The notes: generated by a model not told the origin, from the sequence alone. DNA of 43,634 nt from Dehalococcoidia bacterium (GCA_021160725.1 JAGHCA010000039.1:1-43634), one strand, 5' to 3'; positions 9,315 through 18,848 are shown, counted from the stretch's first letter. Program-made: numbers and translations.

Positions 9315-10473
9315 CTAACTTATCCCCGTTTGGTTCGCTTTTTTTAGGCAAAATGAATGTAAATTTGCTTCCCTTGCCTGTCTCAGGGCAGGGACTAGTT
9401 GCCCAGATTTTACCACCATGGCCCTCAATTATTCTCTTGCTTATAGAAAGCCCTAAGCCAGTCTCCCTTCCCTCCACATTAATACTCTTACTCTTATAGA
9501 AACCATCAAATATTTTGGGTAAGTCCTCGCTAGGAATTCCGATTCCGCTGTCAATTACATCAACTTGCAAATTATCTTTATTATCCTTTACCTTAACCGT
9601 TATTCCACCGGAGCGAGTAAACTTGATAGCATTGGACAACAAGTTTGTCACTACTTGCTTAAGCCGACTAGCACTTCCAAGAATCATAGGAAGCTCTGGT
9701 GGGGCTTCAAAAACCAGTTGCAACCCCTTTTCTACGGCTAAGGGACGCATTGTCTCAACACAATCTTCTATCACTTTTGTCAGAGAAACTTCTTCTGTTC
9801 TGAATCCTCCGAAATCAACACGGGAAAGATCAATCATGTTACTTATTAAATTGAGCAGGTCAGAAAGTCTCTTACTGCTCCTTTTAATTATATTTTTTTG
9901 CTCTTCACTCAATTCCCCGACAAAACCATCAAGTAAGAGCCGATTGTAGCTTTCCGCTGCAGCTAGGGGAGCCTTCAAGTCATGGAAAATAATAGATAGA
10001 ATACGTTCCATAGTTTGCTTGGTATGCTCCAGCCTTGAAGCCACCACTCTCACAAGATTACATGCCACTTTATAGCCCATTTGAGGGTCTTCATTCAGCA
10101 AGGCTTTAAGCTTGTTTCCGTCCAAGGCGATAATCTCAGTCTTCTCCAGACACCGGCCCGAAGAGGTAAGAATATGAGGTTCCATCAGTGCTGACCAACA
10201 AAAACTGGCACCTGGTGATAACGCATCAATTGTAGCTTTTTCAACTGAGCTATGGCTTATAGCAAGTTCTGTCTCCAAAGCTACCTTGCCTGATTTAAGA
10301 GTCTGAACATAGTTACATTGCTCACCTTCACAGAACATGACTGCTCCCGGTTCATAAAATTGCTCCTGGCAAAGCGGAAGCAGTTTATCTAACTCATCAT
10401 CAGTCAAGTTGTGAAATAGCTCTGAAGATTTTAATGCTTCCTTAATTGAGTTTATCTCGGTTACCGCTTTCAT
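9289..10473 (-). CDS. Soluble sensor histidine kinase with N-terminal cNMP-binding-like domain
   Basis: N-terminal LSELFHNLTDDELDKLL...FYEPGAVMFCEGEQCNYVQTLKSGKVAL (cNMP fold); IIFHDLKAPLAAAESYNRLLLDGF (H-box); NLLSNAIKFT, DSGIGIPSEDLPKIF, GLGLSISKRIIEGHGGKIW (HATPase N/G boxes). No TM segment seen. Confidence 0.88.
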   Translation of the reverse strand: MKAVTEINSIKEALKSSELFHNLTDDELDKLLPLCQEQFYEPGAVMFCEGEQCNYVQTLKSGKVALETELAISHSSVEKATIDALSPGASFCWSALMEPHILTSSGRCLEKTEIIALDGNKLKALLNEDPQMGYKVACNLVRVVASRLEHTKQTMERILSIIFHDLKAPLAAAESYNRLLLDGFVGELSEEQKNIIKRSSKRLSDLLNLISNMIDLSRVDFGGFRTEEVSLTKVIEDCVETMRPLAVEKGLQLVFEAPPELPMILGSASRLKQVVTNLLSNAIKFTRSGGITVKVKDNKDNLQVDVIDSGIGIPSEDLPKIFDGFYKSKSINVEGRETGLGLSISKRIIEGHGGKIWATSPCPETGKGSKFTFILPKKSEPNGDKLDGEDFNSG

Positions 10474-10542
10474 TAGTCAGTGCATATTATAACTGCTTTT
10501 AGAAATTGCTGCAAAAACTTAAAGATAAGGCGATTTGAAATG

Positions 10543-10571
10543 TTGCCCTCGCCATGACATTCTGGCATACT
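10543..10571 (+). promoter_or_regulatory. Candidate sigma70-type promoter for the lone metF paralog
   Basis: TTGCCC (10543-10548), 17-bp spacer, CATACT (10566-10571), about 29 bp before ATG at 10600; CGGGAG upstream of the start codon. Confidence 0.5.
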
Positions 10572-10599
10572 GTACTAAAAGTTTATCGGGAGTTTAAAG

Positions 10600-11523
10600 A
10601 TGAAGACCAGAAGCAATCTAGCAAAGACATTGGAGACAGGGCAATTTGCAGTCACTGCCGAAATCAGTTCTCCCCAAAGTATGGACTTCGAGACGATCAG
10701 GAAGAATATCAATCTCATCAAAGGTTACGTTGATGCCTTTAATGTTCCTGATGGACAGGCAGCCGTGGTAGCAATGGCAAGCTGGGCAGTCTGTCTTGTA
10801 GGTATGGAGGAGGGTATCGACGCCATAGCCCATATGACCTGTCGGGATCGAAATCGAATTGCCCTCCAGATGGATATCTTGGCAATCTCCGCTTATGGTG
10901 TTAACAATATTTTATGTGTATCAGGGGATCCTATCTCCTTTGGCAACCATCCCGAGGCAAAGCCTGTCTTTGACCTCGACTCCATCCAGCTTATCAGGAT
11001 GGTCAAGAAACTTAGAGATGAAGGGAAATTTGATAATGGAGAGTCCATAGTGGGGACAAAGCCCAAGCTTTTCATCGGGGCAGACTTAAATCCTTTTACC
11101 CGACCATTGGAATCTGCGGTGGGTCGCCTTATGGAAAAGGTTACTGCAGGAGCAGATTTTGTCCAGACTCAGCCTGTATATAACATTGAGGAATTTAAAA
11201 AATGGATGGAACTGCTTCGTGCAGAAGGATTATACAAAGAGATAAAAATTCTGGCTGGAATTACTCCTGTAACATCCCTAGCAGCAGCAAGATATATGAA
11301 GACGAAAATCCCTAATGTTGATATTCCTGAGATAATTATTGAACGCCTTAAAAAGGCTCGTAACAAAGAGGAGGCAGCAGAGGAAGGGTTAAAGATTGCC
11401 GTGGAAACAATAAAGCAATTAAAGCAAACCGAAGGAGTATCTGGTGTCCATATCATGACCCTGCAACGGGAGGAACTTATTCCTAAGATATGCAAAGCAG
11501 CCAGCCTTTATCCTCGTCCCTAA
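10600..11523 (+). CDS. metF: Methylenetetrahydrofolate reductase MetF family (paralog 2, no adjacent metV)
   Basis: MKTRSNLAKTLETGQFAVTAEISSPQS...MTCRDRNRIALQMDILAISAYGVNNILCVSGDPISFGNHPEAKPVFDLDSIQLIRM...GADFVQTQPVYNIEEFKKW. Confidence 0.9.
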   Translation: MKTRSNLAKTLETGQFAVTAEISSPQSMDFETIRKNINLIKGYVDAFNVPDGQAAVVAMASWAVCLVGMEEGIDAIAHMTCRDRNRIALQMDILAISAYGVNNILCVSGDPISFGNHPEAKPVFDLDSIQLIRMVKKLRDEGKFDNGESIVGTKPKLFIGADLNPFTRPLESAVGRLMEKVTAGADFVQTQPVYNIEEFKKWMELLRAEGLYKEIKILAGITPVTSLAAARYMKTKIPNVDIPEIIIERLKKARNKEEAAEEGLKIAVETIKQLKQTEGVSGVHIMTLQREELIPKICKAASLYPRP

Positions 11524-11585
11524 GTAATAGCGGAGTTTATTCCATCCCAACTTGCGGGAGCACAAAATTAGCTCCAGACTGAAAC

Positions 11586-12812
11586 CTACCACTTCTCCTG
11601 GGATAAGCGAGAAACGAGCAAAGTTCGCAAGGACTCATCTAAGAAGCCTACCCTGGATTCCAGCCAGTGAAGGTCTCCACTAGTTAGAGCGGCTTTTGCT
11701 TCACTGGTCAAATTGTAACCCTCCAGTGCCTTATCAGGATTCTCGGACAATTCAGTCAAGAAGCCGTCATCATCTCTCGCCCTTGCCAGCACAGATATCA
11801 GAGCTTCCGTTTCTATATCCGGAGCATACTCTGATGTTTTGGTTTCAGCAGTCGTAAACTTACTAAACCAGTGCCTTTTAGCAAGAACTTCAGCGGTCCT
11901 TTGCTTCCGCAGGAATACTAACCAGTAGATTACGCCCACCGAGGTTCCACCGATTATGTTACCTATGGTCACCGGGACGAGATTGTGAACAAGACCAAGT
12001 ATATTAACATTAGCTATCTGAGATGCTATCAATCCGGCAGCTTGGACAACCTCAGCTTGCCCTGCTATAGCGATACCCATAGGGATGAAGAACATGTTGG
12101 CAATGCTGTGTTCAAAACCACAAGCCACAAAAGCAGTTATGGGGAAGACGATAGCTAGTACCTTTTCGGTAACCGAGCGGGCAGATAAGCACATCCAAAC
12201 AGCTAGACAGACTAACACGTTGCACAGTATGCCTCGGCATAATGCTGGAATGAAAGCTAGGCTTGTCTTGCCGCTGGCAATCATTAGAGCATTAACTCCC
12301 ACCCCATAGCCATTAAGTGCCCAGAACTGAGCATGATAGAGAATTGCTACCAAAGTCAGTGCACCAACAAAATTGGCAAAGTAGACTATCGCCCAGTTAC
12401 GCAGGAGCGCAGACCCAGTGACACGCGTACTTAGCCATGGAGCAATTATAAGGGCGTTGCCAGTGAACAACTCTGCGCCAGCGACTACAACCAGAATAAG
12501 TCCTAAAGAGAAAGCCAGTCCTCCCAATAATTTTCCCAGTCCAAATCCCAAGCCAATATCAGTGGTAACCAGAGTACAAAAAACCGCCCCCAGCCCAATG
12601 AAGAATCCTGCCAATATGCCTAAAAGAGCCATACTCAGGCTATCTTGAGAGGTTTTCGCCTCACATGTGTCTTCCAACCTCCTAATCATTTGTGCTGGCG
12701 GGTAGGCATCGGGCACCAGTCTATCCAACTTCTCAGCGATGAGTTCAAATCCAGGCAAATCCGTTATTTGAGGTACGCTTTCTAATTTAGTTGTTAACTT
12801 ACTTCGCGCCAT
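11586..12812 (-). CDS. Formate/nitrite transporter (FNT, FocA-like) with extended N-terminus and extra C-terminal helical domain
   Basis: FNT-type channel: GLGAVFCTLVTTD...LVVVAGAELFTGNALIIAPWLS...LLRNWAIVYFANFVGAL...GILCNVLVCLAVWM...AFVACGFEHSIANMFFIPMGI. Likely start at the second Met (MARSKLT), preceded by AAAGGAG. Tail ALISVLARARDDDGFLTELSENPDKALEGYNLTSE...SRLSQEKW. Confidence 0.88.
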   Translation of the reverse strand: MARSKLTTKLESVPQITDLPGFELIAEKLDRLVPDAYPPAQMIRRLEDTCEAKTSQDSLSMALLGILAGFFIGLGAVFCTLVTTDIGLGFGLGKLLGGLAFSLGLILVVVAGAELFTGNALIIAPWLSTRVTGSALLRNWAIVYFANFVGALTLVAILYHAQFWALNGYGVGVNALMIASGKTSLAFIPALCRGILCNVLVCLAVWMCLSARSVTEKVLAIVFPITAFVACGFEHSIANMFFIPMGIAIAGQAEVVQAAGLIASQIANVNILGLVHNLVPVTIGNIIGGTSVGVIYWLVFLRKQRTAEVLAKRHWFSKFTTAETKTSEYAPDIETEALISVLARARDDDGFLTELSENPDKALEGYNLTSEAKAALTSGDLHWLESRVGFLDESLRTLLVSRLSQEKW

Positions 12813-12830
12813 CGTTCTAACTCCTTTCAT

Positions 12831-13115
12831 TCACCACTTTTCCTGAGCAAGCCGGCAGCAAAGCCAGGTAGCCATCTCGTCATCTAGCTTCCCAATCCAA
12901 GATTCTATTTTCTTGATATCTCCGCTCGCCAGGACAGCTACCTCCTCGCTAGTCAAGGAATAATACTCTTTGAGTACTTCGTGAGGATTCTCAGCTAATC
13001 GCGCCAGGAAGCCAGAGTCTGTAGCCGCCCTCCTCAAGACTGCAATCAAGTCTTCTCCACGCACCTCTACCTCCGCACCAGACTTTTCCTTACTTACTGT
13101 AAATACCTTAGCCAT
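12831..13115 (-). CDS. Small (94 aa) protein homologous to the FNT C-terminal tail; resembles short LigA/Nif11-like helical domains
   Basis: RGEDLIAVLRRAATDSGFLARLAENPHEVLKEYYSLTSEEVAVLASGDIKKIESWIGKLDDEMATWLCCRLAQEKW aligns end to end with the FNT tail; preceded by AAAGGGGGGG. Confidence 0.8.
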   Translation of the reverse strand: MAKVFTVSKEKSGAEVEVRGEDLIAVLRRAATDSGFLARLAENPHEVLKEYYSLTSEEVAVLASGDIKKIESWIGKLDDEMATWLCCRLAQEKW

Positions 13116-13225
13116 TTTTAATCCCCCCCTTTCTTTATTTATTTCAATTAAATTTTATCGATTCTCTGTTCGCCTGCCATCGCCTATAGGTTATAATTTT
13201 CAATAGCACTTTGGTTATGTCCAAA

Positions 13226-13244
13226 AGGGCAATTAGCTTGCCCT
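13226..13244. promoter_or_regulatory. Perfect 7-bp dyad AGGGCAA-TTAGC-TTGCCCT, candidate operator
   Basis: Inverted repeat read directly in the divergent intergenic region; its right arm contains the TTGCCC -35-like box. Confidence 0.5.
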
Positions 13245-13266
13245 AAAGTGCATATAAGCTTATAAT
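13238..13266 (+). promoter_or_regulatory. Candidate sigma70 promoter of the narL/narX-like operon
   Basis: TTGCCC (13238-13243), 17-bp spacer, TATAAT (13261-13266). Confidence 0.6.
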
Positions 13267-13286
13267 TGCTTCGACAAGCTGGAAAA

Positions 13287-13970
13287 TTGGGAAGAAAAGA
13301 TAAGTTAACAGTCTTGATTGCTGACGACCATCCCTTGGTACGTGAAGCGCTACATCAAGCACTAGATGGTGAGAGGGACATGAAGGTTGTGGCTGAGGCC
13401 GGTGATGGTGAGGAAGCAGTTAAGCTTGCCTCGGAGTTAAAGCCCGATGTGGCGGTGATGGATATTGTCATGCCCAGACTCAATGGAATCGAAGCCACCA
13501 GAAAGATAAAAGAGATTGCTCCCAACATAGCCATCCTAATCCTCACTGCTTATGATGACGACGAGTATGTACTGGGATTGCTTGATGCTGGAGCTGCCGG
13601 CTATCTCTTGAAAAGCACCAGGGGACGTGATTTGGCTGGAGCCATTCGAGCTATAAAATCAGGCAAATCGGTACTCCACCCCAAGATTATCGCCAAACTG
13701 TTAAAGCGAGCTATGATAGCACCAGTTGAAGAGCGCAAAACATCGGACTTGCTGAGCGAGCGAGAATCGGAGGTGCTCAGATTAGTCGCCCTAGGAATGA
13801 GCAATAAAGAGATAGCAGAAAAATTGTTTCTCAGTCAGCGCACTGTTAAAGCTCACCTGACTAATATCTTTAATAAATTGAATGTTGCCTCACGTAGTGA
13901 GGCAATAGTTAAAGGATTGCAATGGGGATTAGTTACCTTAGAAAATACCGAGGACAAGTTGCCGGGTTAA
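13287..13970 (+). CDS. NarL/LuxR-family response regulator
   Basis: VLIADDHPLVREALHQALDGERDMKVVAEAGDGEEAV...DVAVMDIVMPRLNGIEATRKI...LSERESEVLRLVALGMSNKEIAEKLFLSQRTVKAHLTNIFNKLNVASRSEAI. The track start (TTG at 13266) overlaps the -10 box, so I prefer the in-frame TTG at 13287. Confidence 0.9.
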   Translation: MGRKDKLTVLIADDHPLVREALHQALDGERDMKVVAEAGDGEEAVKLASELKPDVAVMDIVMPRLNGIEATRKIKEIAPNIAILILTAYDDDEYVLGLLDAGAAGYLLKSTRGRDLAGAIRAIKSGKSVLHPKIIAKLLKRAMIAPVEERKTSDLLSERESEVLRLVALGMSNKEIAEKLFLSQRTVKAHLTNIFNKLNVASRSEAIVKGLQWGLVTLENTEDKLPG

Positions 13971-15820
13971 GAAATCCTCACCTCTGGATTATAATCGCCT
14001 TGTTCGCTTTCTTAACCATATCTCATTTTACCCAGCTCCCATCTCAAACAACCTTCTTGAGGGGGATTTCGATACCTGCAATTATAGAGCTTTCACGACA
14101 CAGTTTGGAGCGATTTATTTATCTCTTGTTGGTATTATATGCGGGCTGGACACTGGGGATAATCGGGAGCGCCGCACTATGGCTAGCAAGCACCGTAGTA
14201 ATGTTGCTGCGTACTTTTTTGATTTCCCCCAATTTCAAAGATGCACTCCTGGAAACTGTCGCTAGCCTCGTTATTGGAGCTTTGGTTATTGCACTTATGG
14301 CAGCCTATCATCACAATAAACAACAACAAGAGAAATTAGAAAAGACTATGAGGGATGTAGAATTGGCGAGGCAAAATTACGAAGAGCTACTTACTAATGC
14401 CAGCGATGCCATCTTCATTCACGATCTAGAAGGCAATATCACTTATGCTAATAGATCCTGTGAAAAGCTCACCGGCTATTCGGTTTCAGAATTAATCGGT
14501 AAAAATATCAGTGAACTTCTTGCCCCGGAGACGATGCCTTTAGCGAGACAGGTGAGAGATAGGTTGCTGAAATGCGAAGAGGTAGAACAACCCTACAAGC
14601 AGAATCTAATCAAGAAAGATGGGACACAAGCAATTTTAAGGCTGGCTACCAATTTAGTTATAGGAGATGGGAGATCCATTCGCTTCCAGCATATAGTGAG
14701 GGATGTGACTGAACAAGAGAGAGCGGAGGAAATGCTTACTAAAATAATTGACGGTTCTCCTGTCCCGACATTTGCAATCAATAAACAGCATAAAATCACA
14801 CACTGGAACACGGCACTAGAATCTCTCACTGGAGTAAAAAGGGAAGATGTACTTGAGACAGATCGACAATGGGTAGTATTTTATCGTGACAAGAGACCAA
14901 TTATGGTTGATCTCATAGTGGACAAAGCATCTACAAGCGAAATTGAGGTATATTATCGAGGCAAAAGTCGCCCATCTTGTTTAATTGATGGTGCCTACGA
15001 AGCCGAGGATTTCTTCCCAGACTTGGGAGAAGATGGCAAGTGGCTTTATTTTACAGCAAGCCCTATAAGAGATAAAAACAAGGAAATAGTAGGAGCAATA
15101 GAGACCATACAAGACATAACTGAAACGAAACGAATGCAGGATAACCTGAGTTATTATCTCAAGGAAATTACTATAGCTCAGGAAGAAGAGCGCAAGCGCC
15201 TTGCCCGTGAACTTCATGACGATATCTCTCAGCAAATATTGCTTTTAACACATGGTGTGGATAATCTTGCCTCTAAAGCCGAGAGATATTTGCCTCAAGA
15301 GTTAAGAAATGAATTAGGAAGACTATATGAACTATCACAGCAAACCTACCAAGGGATTAAGCGCTATGCTCAGGTTTTAAGGCCTCGCATTTTGGACGAC
15401 TTAGGTTTGTTGCCAGCCATCAAATGGCTGGCTGAGGAAATACACAACTTTGCTGGAATAGAAATTCAGGTCAAAACAGATACTATCCCGCCGCTATCCC
15501 CAGAAACACAACTAGTCTTGTTCCGCATTGTTCAGGAAGCCCTAAATAATGTTCACCGACATTCTGGAGCATCTGAAGCCAACGTTATAGTGAAGCACCA
15601 AAGAAATGAGGTCAGCATAACTATTAGCGATAACGGCAAGGGTTTTGAGGTTCCCAAGCAGCTAAGTGATTTTGCTGGTCAAGGTAAGCTGGGGTTTACC
15701 GGTATGGCGGAACGAGCCCATTTAATTGGCGGAGACCTTGAGGTTAATTCCCAAGTAGGAAAGGGAACCAAAATAATAGTCAAAGCGCCCACAAAGCTTT
15801 ATACCGAGCGAAATAGTTAG
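13922..15820 (+). CDS. Membrane PAS-PAS sensor histidine kinase, NarX/HisKA_3 type
   Basis: Several N-terminal hydrophobic segments; PAS (YEELLTNASDAIFIHDLEGNITYANRSCEKLTGYS); HisKA_3 (AQEEERKRLARELHDDISQQILLL); HATPase (VQEALNNVHRHSGA, ISDNGKGF, GLGFTGMAERAHLIGG-like end). Overlaps the regulator by 49 nt. Confidence 0.9.
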   Translation: MGISYLRKYRGQVAGLRNPHLWIIIALFAFLTISHFTQLPSQTTFLRGISIPAIIELSRHSLERFIYLLLVLYAGWTLGIIGSAALWLASTVVMLLRTFLISPNFKDALLETVASLVIGALVIALMAAYHHNKQQQEKLEKTMRDVELARQNYEELLTNASDAIFIHDLEGNITYANRSCEKLTGYSVSELIGKNISELLAPETMPLARQVRDRLLKCEEVEQPYKQNLIKKDGTQAILRLATNLVIGDGRSIRFQHIVRDVTEQERAEEMLTKIIDGSPVPTFAINKQHKITHWNTALESLTGVKREDVLETDRQWVVFYRDKRPIMVDLIVDKASTSEIEVYYRGKSRPSCLIDGAYEAEDFFPDLGEDGKWLYFTASPIRDKNKEIVGAIETIQDITETKRMQDNLSYYLKEITIAQEEERKRLARELHDDISQQILLLTHGVDNLASKAERYLPQELRNELGRLYELSQQTYQGIKRYAQVLRPRILDDLGLLPAIKWLAEEIHNFAGIEIQVKTDTIPPLSPETQLVLFRIVQEALNNVHRHSGASEANVIVKHQRNEVSITISDNGKGFEVPKQLSDFAGQGKLGFTGMAERAHLIGGDLEVNSQVGKGTKIIVKAPTKLYTERNS

Positions 15821-16068
15821 AGCAACCCGATAGATTACTTTACCTGCCGTTGACAATGATATTTTTTATCGTTTCGTTTTTGCTGACTTTGGCCTCGGCA
15901 AAGGCGAGACAGCGAATATGGATGAAGTTTGTCCCCAACTACACCCGGGCGAAGTCCAAATTCGACACTATACTACTGCTGAAGGAAGACTCATAAAACC
16001 CTATCACTGAGCAGTTGAGATCCGAGCTTTATTCAATATGAGGTCGGAATGACACAAGATAAAACAAG

Positions 16069-18816
16069 TTAGATTTTCTCCACCCTAACTGCTGCAACTT
16101 TAAACTCGGGAATCTTGGAAATAGGGTCGAGCTCAGGATTGGTGAGAATGTTGGCAGAGCTCTCAGCAAAATGGAAGGTCATAAACACCACTCCAGGCGG
16201 CAGAGCTTCAGTTATTCTGGCTCTAGTGGTGACTTCACCGCGTCGGGAGCTGACCTTAACTTTATCACCCTCGGTTATGCCAAGCTGTTCAGCATCCCCA
16301 GGGTTGATTTCCAGCACACCATCAGGCTTTAGAACATTGAGCACATCTACCTTGCGAGTCATCGTGCCGGTGTGGAAGTGATATAAGCTGCGCCCTGTGG
16401 TGAGGATCAAAGGATAATCTTCGTCAGGCATCTCTCCTGGAGGAATATACTTCAAGGGTGCAAATCTGCCCCTTCCTCTAACAAAAATGTTCGTGTGTAA
16501 TATGGGTGTACCTAGATGGCCATCAGTCGGGCAAGGCCACTGAAGTCCACCATTTTCTAGCCTCTGGTAACTTATGCCCCCATAGCTGGGAGTAAGATTG
16601 CGAATTTCTTCCATTATGGTGAATGGATGGGTATAGTCAAAGCCTTTGGCCCCTAATCTCTGGGCGACTTGACAAATAATCCACCAATCAGGTTTAGAAT
16701 CTCCAATTGGCTCAATAGCTTTTCTTATCCGCTGCACCCGACGCTCGGTGTTAGTAAAGGTACCATCCTTTTCAGCAAAGCTCGCTGCTGGCAAGACAAC
16801 GTCGGCAAACTTTGCCGTTTCCGAAAGAAATATGTCCTGGACTACAAGAAACTCCAGTTTTGCCAGTGCCCCCCGTACATGGTGAGCATCAGCATCACTT
16901 AACACCGGATTCTCACCGATCACATACAATGCCTTCAAATCCTTACAGTAAGCCGCTTCAATCATATCAACCAATGTGAGCCCCGGAGAAGGAGATAAGG
17001 AACAGCCCCAGGCAGCCTCAAACTTCTTTTGGATAGCTGAATCATTTACCGCCTGATAGCCGGGATAGACATTAGGCAAGGCGCCCATATCACAAGCACC
17101 TTGCACATTGTTCTGACCTCTAAGCGGATTAACGCCGGTGGAGGGCTTTCCTACGTTTCCAGTAAGCATTGCCAAGTTAGCGGTAGCTAACACATTGTCG
17201 GTACCGTGGGAATGTTGGGTAATACCCATAGCGTACAAGATAGCAGCAGGGCTATTGGTAGCAAACATGCGAGCAGCTTCTACAATCTTGCTCTGCGGTA
17301 CTTTGGTAATCCGTTCGACAAAATCAAGGTCGAAGTCTTTCAAGGATTCACCGAAAGCATCGAAGTTCTCGCATCTTTCCCTGATGAACGCCGAGTCAAG
17401 CAGTCCTTCATCCACTATAACCCTCATCATCCCCATTAGCAAGGCGACGTCTGTGCCAGGGCTATGTTGTAGCCAAATACTGGCAAAGCGACAAAGTTCA
17501 ATCTCGTAGGGGTTAGCCACGATGAGTTTCCCCCCATTATTCACCGCACGGGCTATCCTGTACCCAAGCACAGGATGGTTTTCTGTAGTATTGGTGCCGA
17601 TGGCTAAAATACAGGCGGCGTCCCCAATGTCATTGATGGAATTAGTCATTGCTCCACTGCCAAAGCTCTGAACCAGGCCAGCTACAGTAGGCGCGTGACA
17701 CAGTCGCGCGCAGTGGTCCACATTATTAGTGGCCAGTACTGCTCGAGCGAATTTCTGCATGACATAGTTTTCCTCGTTGGTACACTTAGCTGATGCAATT
17801 ACCCCAACTCCATTTGACACGAAATCTCTCAATCTCTTGGCCACCAGTTCTATTGCTTCATCCCACCCGGCTTCACGGAAAACGTCATGCGTTTTCATAT
17901 TTTGCCCTGCGTCCCGGGGAACGCCGGGGATTCGAATAAGAGGCGTGGTAAGCCTTTCCGTATGACTAACAAAATCATAACCCCAACGTCCTTTCACACA
18001 CAAAGTACCGCGATTAACTGGACTCTCGGAGTCACCGCGCACGGAAACAATCTTATTATCTCGAACACCTAAATATATGGAGCAGCCAACACCACAATAG
18101 GGGCAAATGGTCTTAACCTCTTGGGTTGGTGTCTTTTCCCATTTAGGCACCAATGCTCCAGTAGGACATCGAACTACACATTCACCACAGGATTTGCAAA
18201 TAGATTCGGCAATCGGTTTATCGCCAAAGGTTGCTACCTTTGCCGAGTTGCCACGAAAGGCTATGTCAATAGCATCATGGCAAACTATCTCATGACAGGC
18301 CCGCACACATTTGGCACAAAGAATACACTTGTTCAGGTCACGAATAAACGCCGGATGGCTATCATCTACAGGAAACACTTGAGTATTTTTCCGCAGTCGG
18401 TCAACATGGTTTTGCTCCATACCCAAATACCGAGCAACCTTAAGTAGTTCACAATCCTGGTTTTTAGCACAGACAAGGCAATCGCCGTGATGATTGACGG
18501 TGATAAGTTCCATAGTGATACGGCGTGATTGATTTACCTTTGGAGTCTCGGTGTACACCACCATCCCATTAGTTACTGGCGTAGTACAGGAGCTCACCAA
18601 ACCCCTCATTCCTTCTATCTCGACCACGCAGAGGCGACAACCCCCGTAAGGCTTGAGGTCAGGGTCATAACAAAGCGTAGGAATATAGATTCCAGCATTG
18701 AGTGCCGCCTCAAGCACAGTAGCTCCCTTTTTTGCTACCACTTCCTTTCCATTAATAGTCAGCTTGATAGAGGCTGTGCCATTTTCTCTAACGTTGGTTG
18801 CAGGGATCGCATTCAT
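16069..18816 (-). CDS. fdhA: Formate dehydrogenase alpha subunit, molybdopterin/tungstopterin-dependent, NuoG-like N-terminus, Cys at the Sec position
   Basis: N-terminal [2Fe-2S] YGGCRLCVVEIEG, CILCAKCVRACHE, CKSCGECVVRCPTGAL; CPYCGVGCSIYLGV; NVDHCARLCHAPTVAGLVQSFGSGAMTNS; LRGQNNVQGACDMG; TTGRSLYHFHTGTMTRK. Confidence 0.92.
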   Translation of the reverse strand: MNAIPATNVRENGTASIKLTINGKEVVAKKGATVLEAALNAGIYIPTLCYDPDLKPYGGCRLCVVEIEGMRGLVSSCTTPVTNGMVVYTETPKVNQSRRITMELITVNHHGDCLVCAKNQDCELLKVARYLGMEQNHVDRLRKNTQVFPVDDSHPAFIRDLNKCILCAKCVRACHEIVCHDAIDIAFRGNSAKVATFGDKPIAESICKSCGECVVRCPTGALVPKWEKTPTQEVKTICPYCGVGCSIYLGVRDNKIVSVRGDSESPVNRGTLCVKGRWGYDFVSHTERLTTPLIRIPGVPRDAGQNMKTHDVFREAGWDEAIELVAKRLRDFVSNGVGVIASAKCTNEENYVMQKFARAVLATNNVDHCARLCHAPTVAGLVQSFGSGAMTNSINDIGDAACILAIGTNTTENHPVLGYRIARAVNNGGKLIVANPYEIELCRFASIWLQHSPGTDVALLMGMMRVIVDEGLLDSAFIRERCENFDAFGESLKDFDLDFVERITKVPQSKIVEAARMFATNSPAAILYAMGITQHSHGTDNVLATANLAMLTGNVGKPSTGVNPLRGQNNVQGACDMGALPNVYPGYQAVNDSAIQKKFEAAWGCSLSPSPGLTLVDMIEAAYCKDLKALYVIGENPVLSDADAHHVRGALAKLEFLVVQDIFLSETAKFADVVLPAASFAEKDGTFTNTERRVQRIRKAIEPIGDSKPDWWIICQVAQRLGAKGFDYTHPFTIMEEIRNLTPSYGGISYQRLENGGLQWPCPTDGHLGTPILHTNIFVRGRGRFAPLKYIPPGEMPDEDYPLILTTGRSLYHFHTGTMTRKVDVLNVLKPDGVLEINPGDAEQLGITEGDKVKVSSRRGEVTTRARITEALPPGVVFMTFHFAESSANILTNPELDPISKIPEFKVAAVRVEKI

Positions 18817-18848
18817 CTTGGCACCTTCTTTATATGCTAATATAATAT

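Noticed and set aside
11557-11575. GGAGC-N9-GCTCC hairpin between convergent metF and FNT genes, possible terminator
   Set aside because: Only a 5-bp stem and no U-tract on either strand; too weak to call.
15821-16068. Possible riboswitch or small RNA in the gap between the NarX-like kinase and fdhA
   Set aside because: The gap is 3' to both convergent genes and I could not identify a convincing conserved structure by eye.
17690-17730. Possible selenocysteine codon in fdhA
   Set aside because: The active-site position (RLCHAP) is encoded by an ordinary Cys codon and the frame has no internal TGA.
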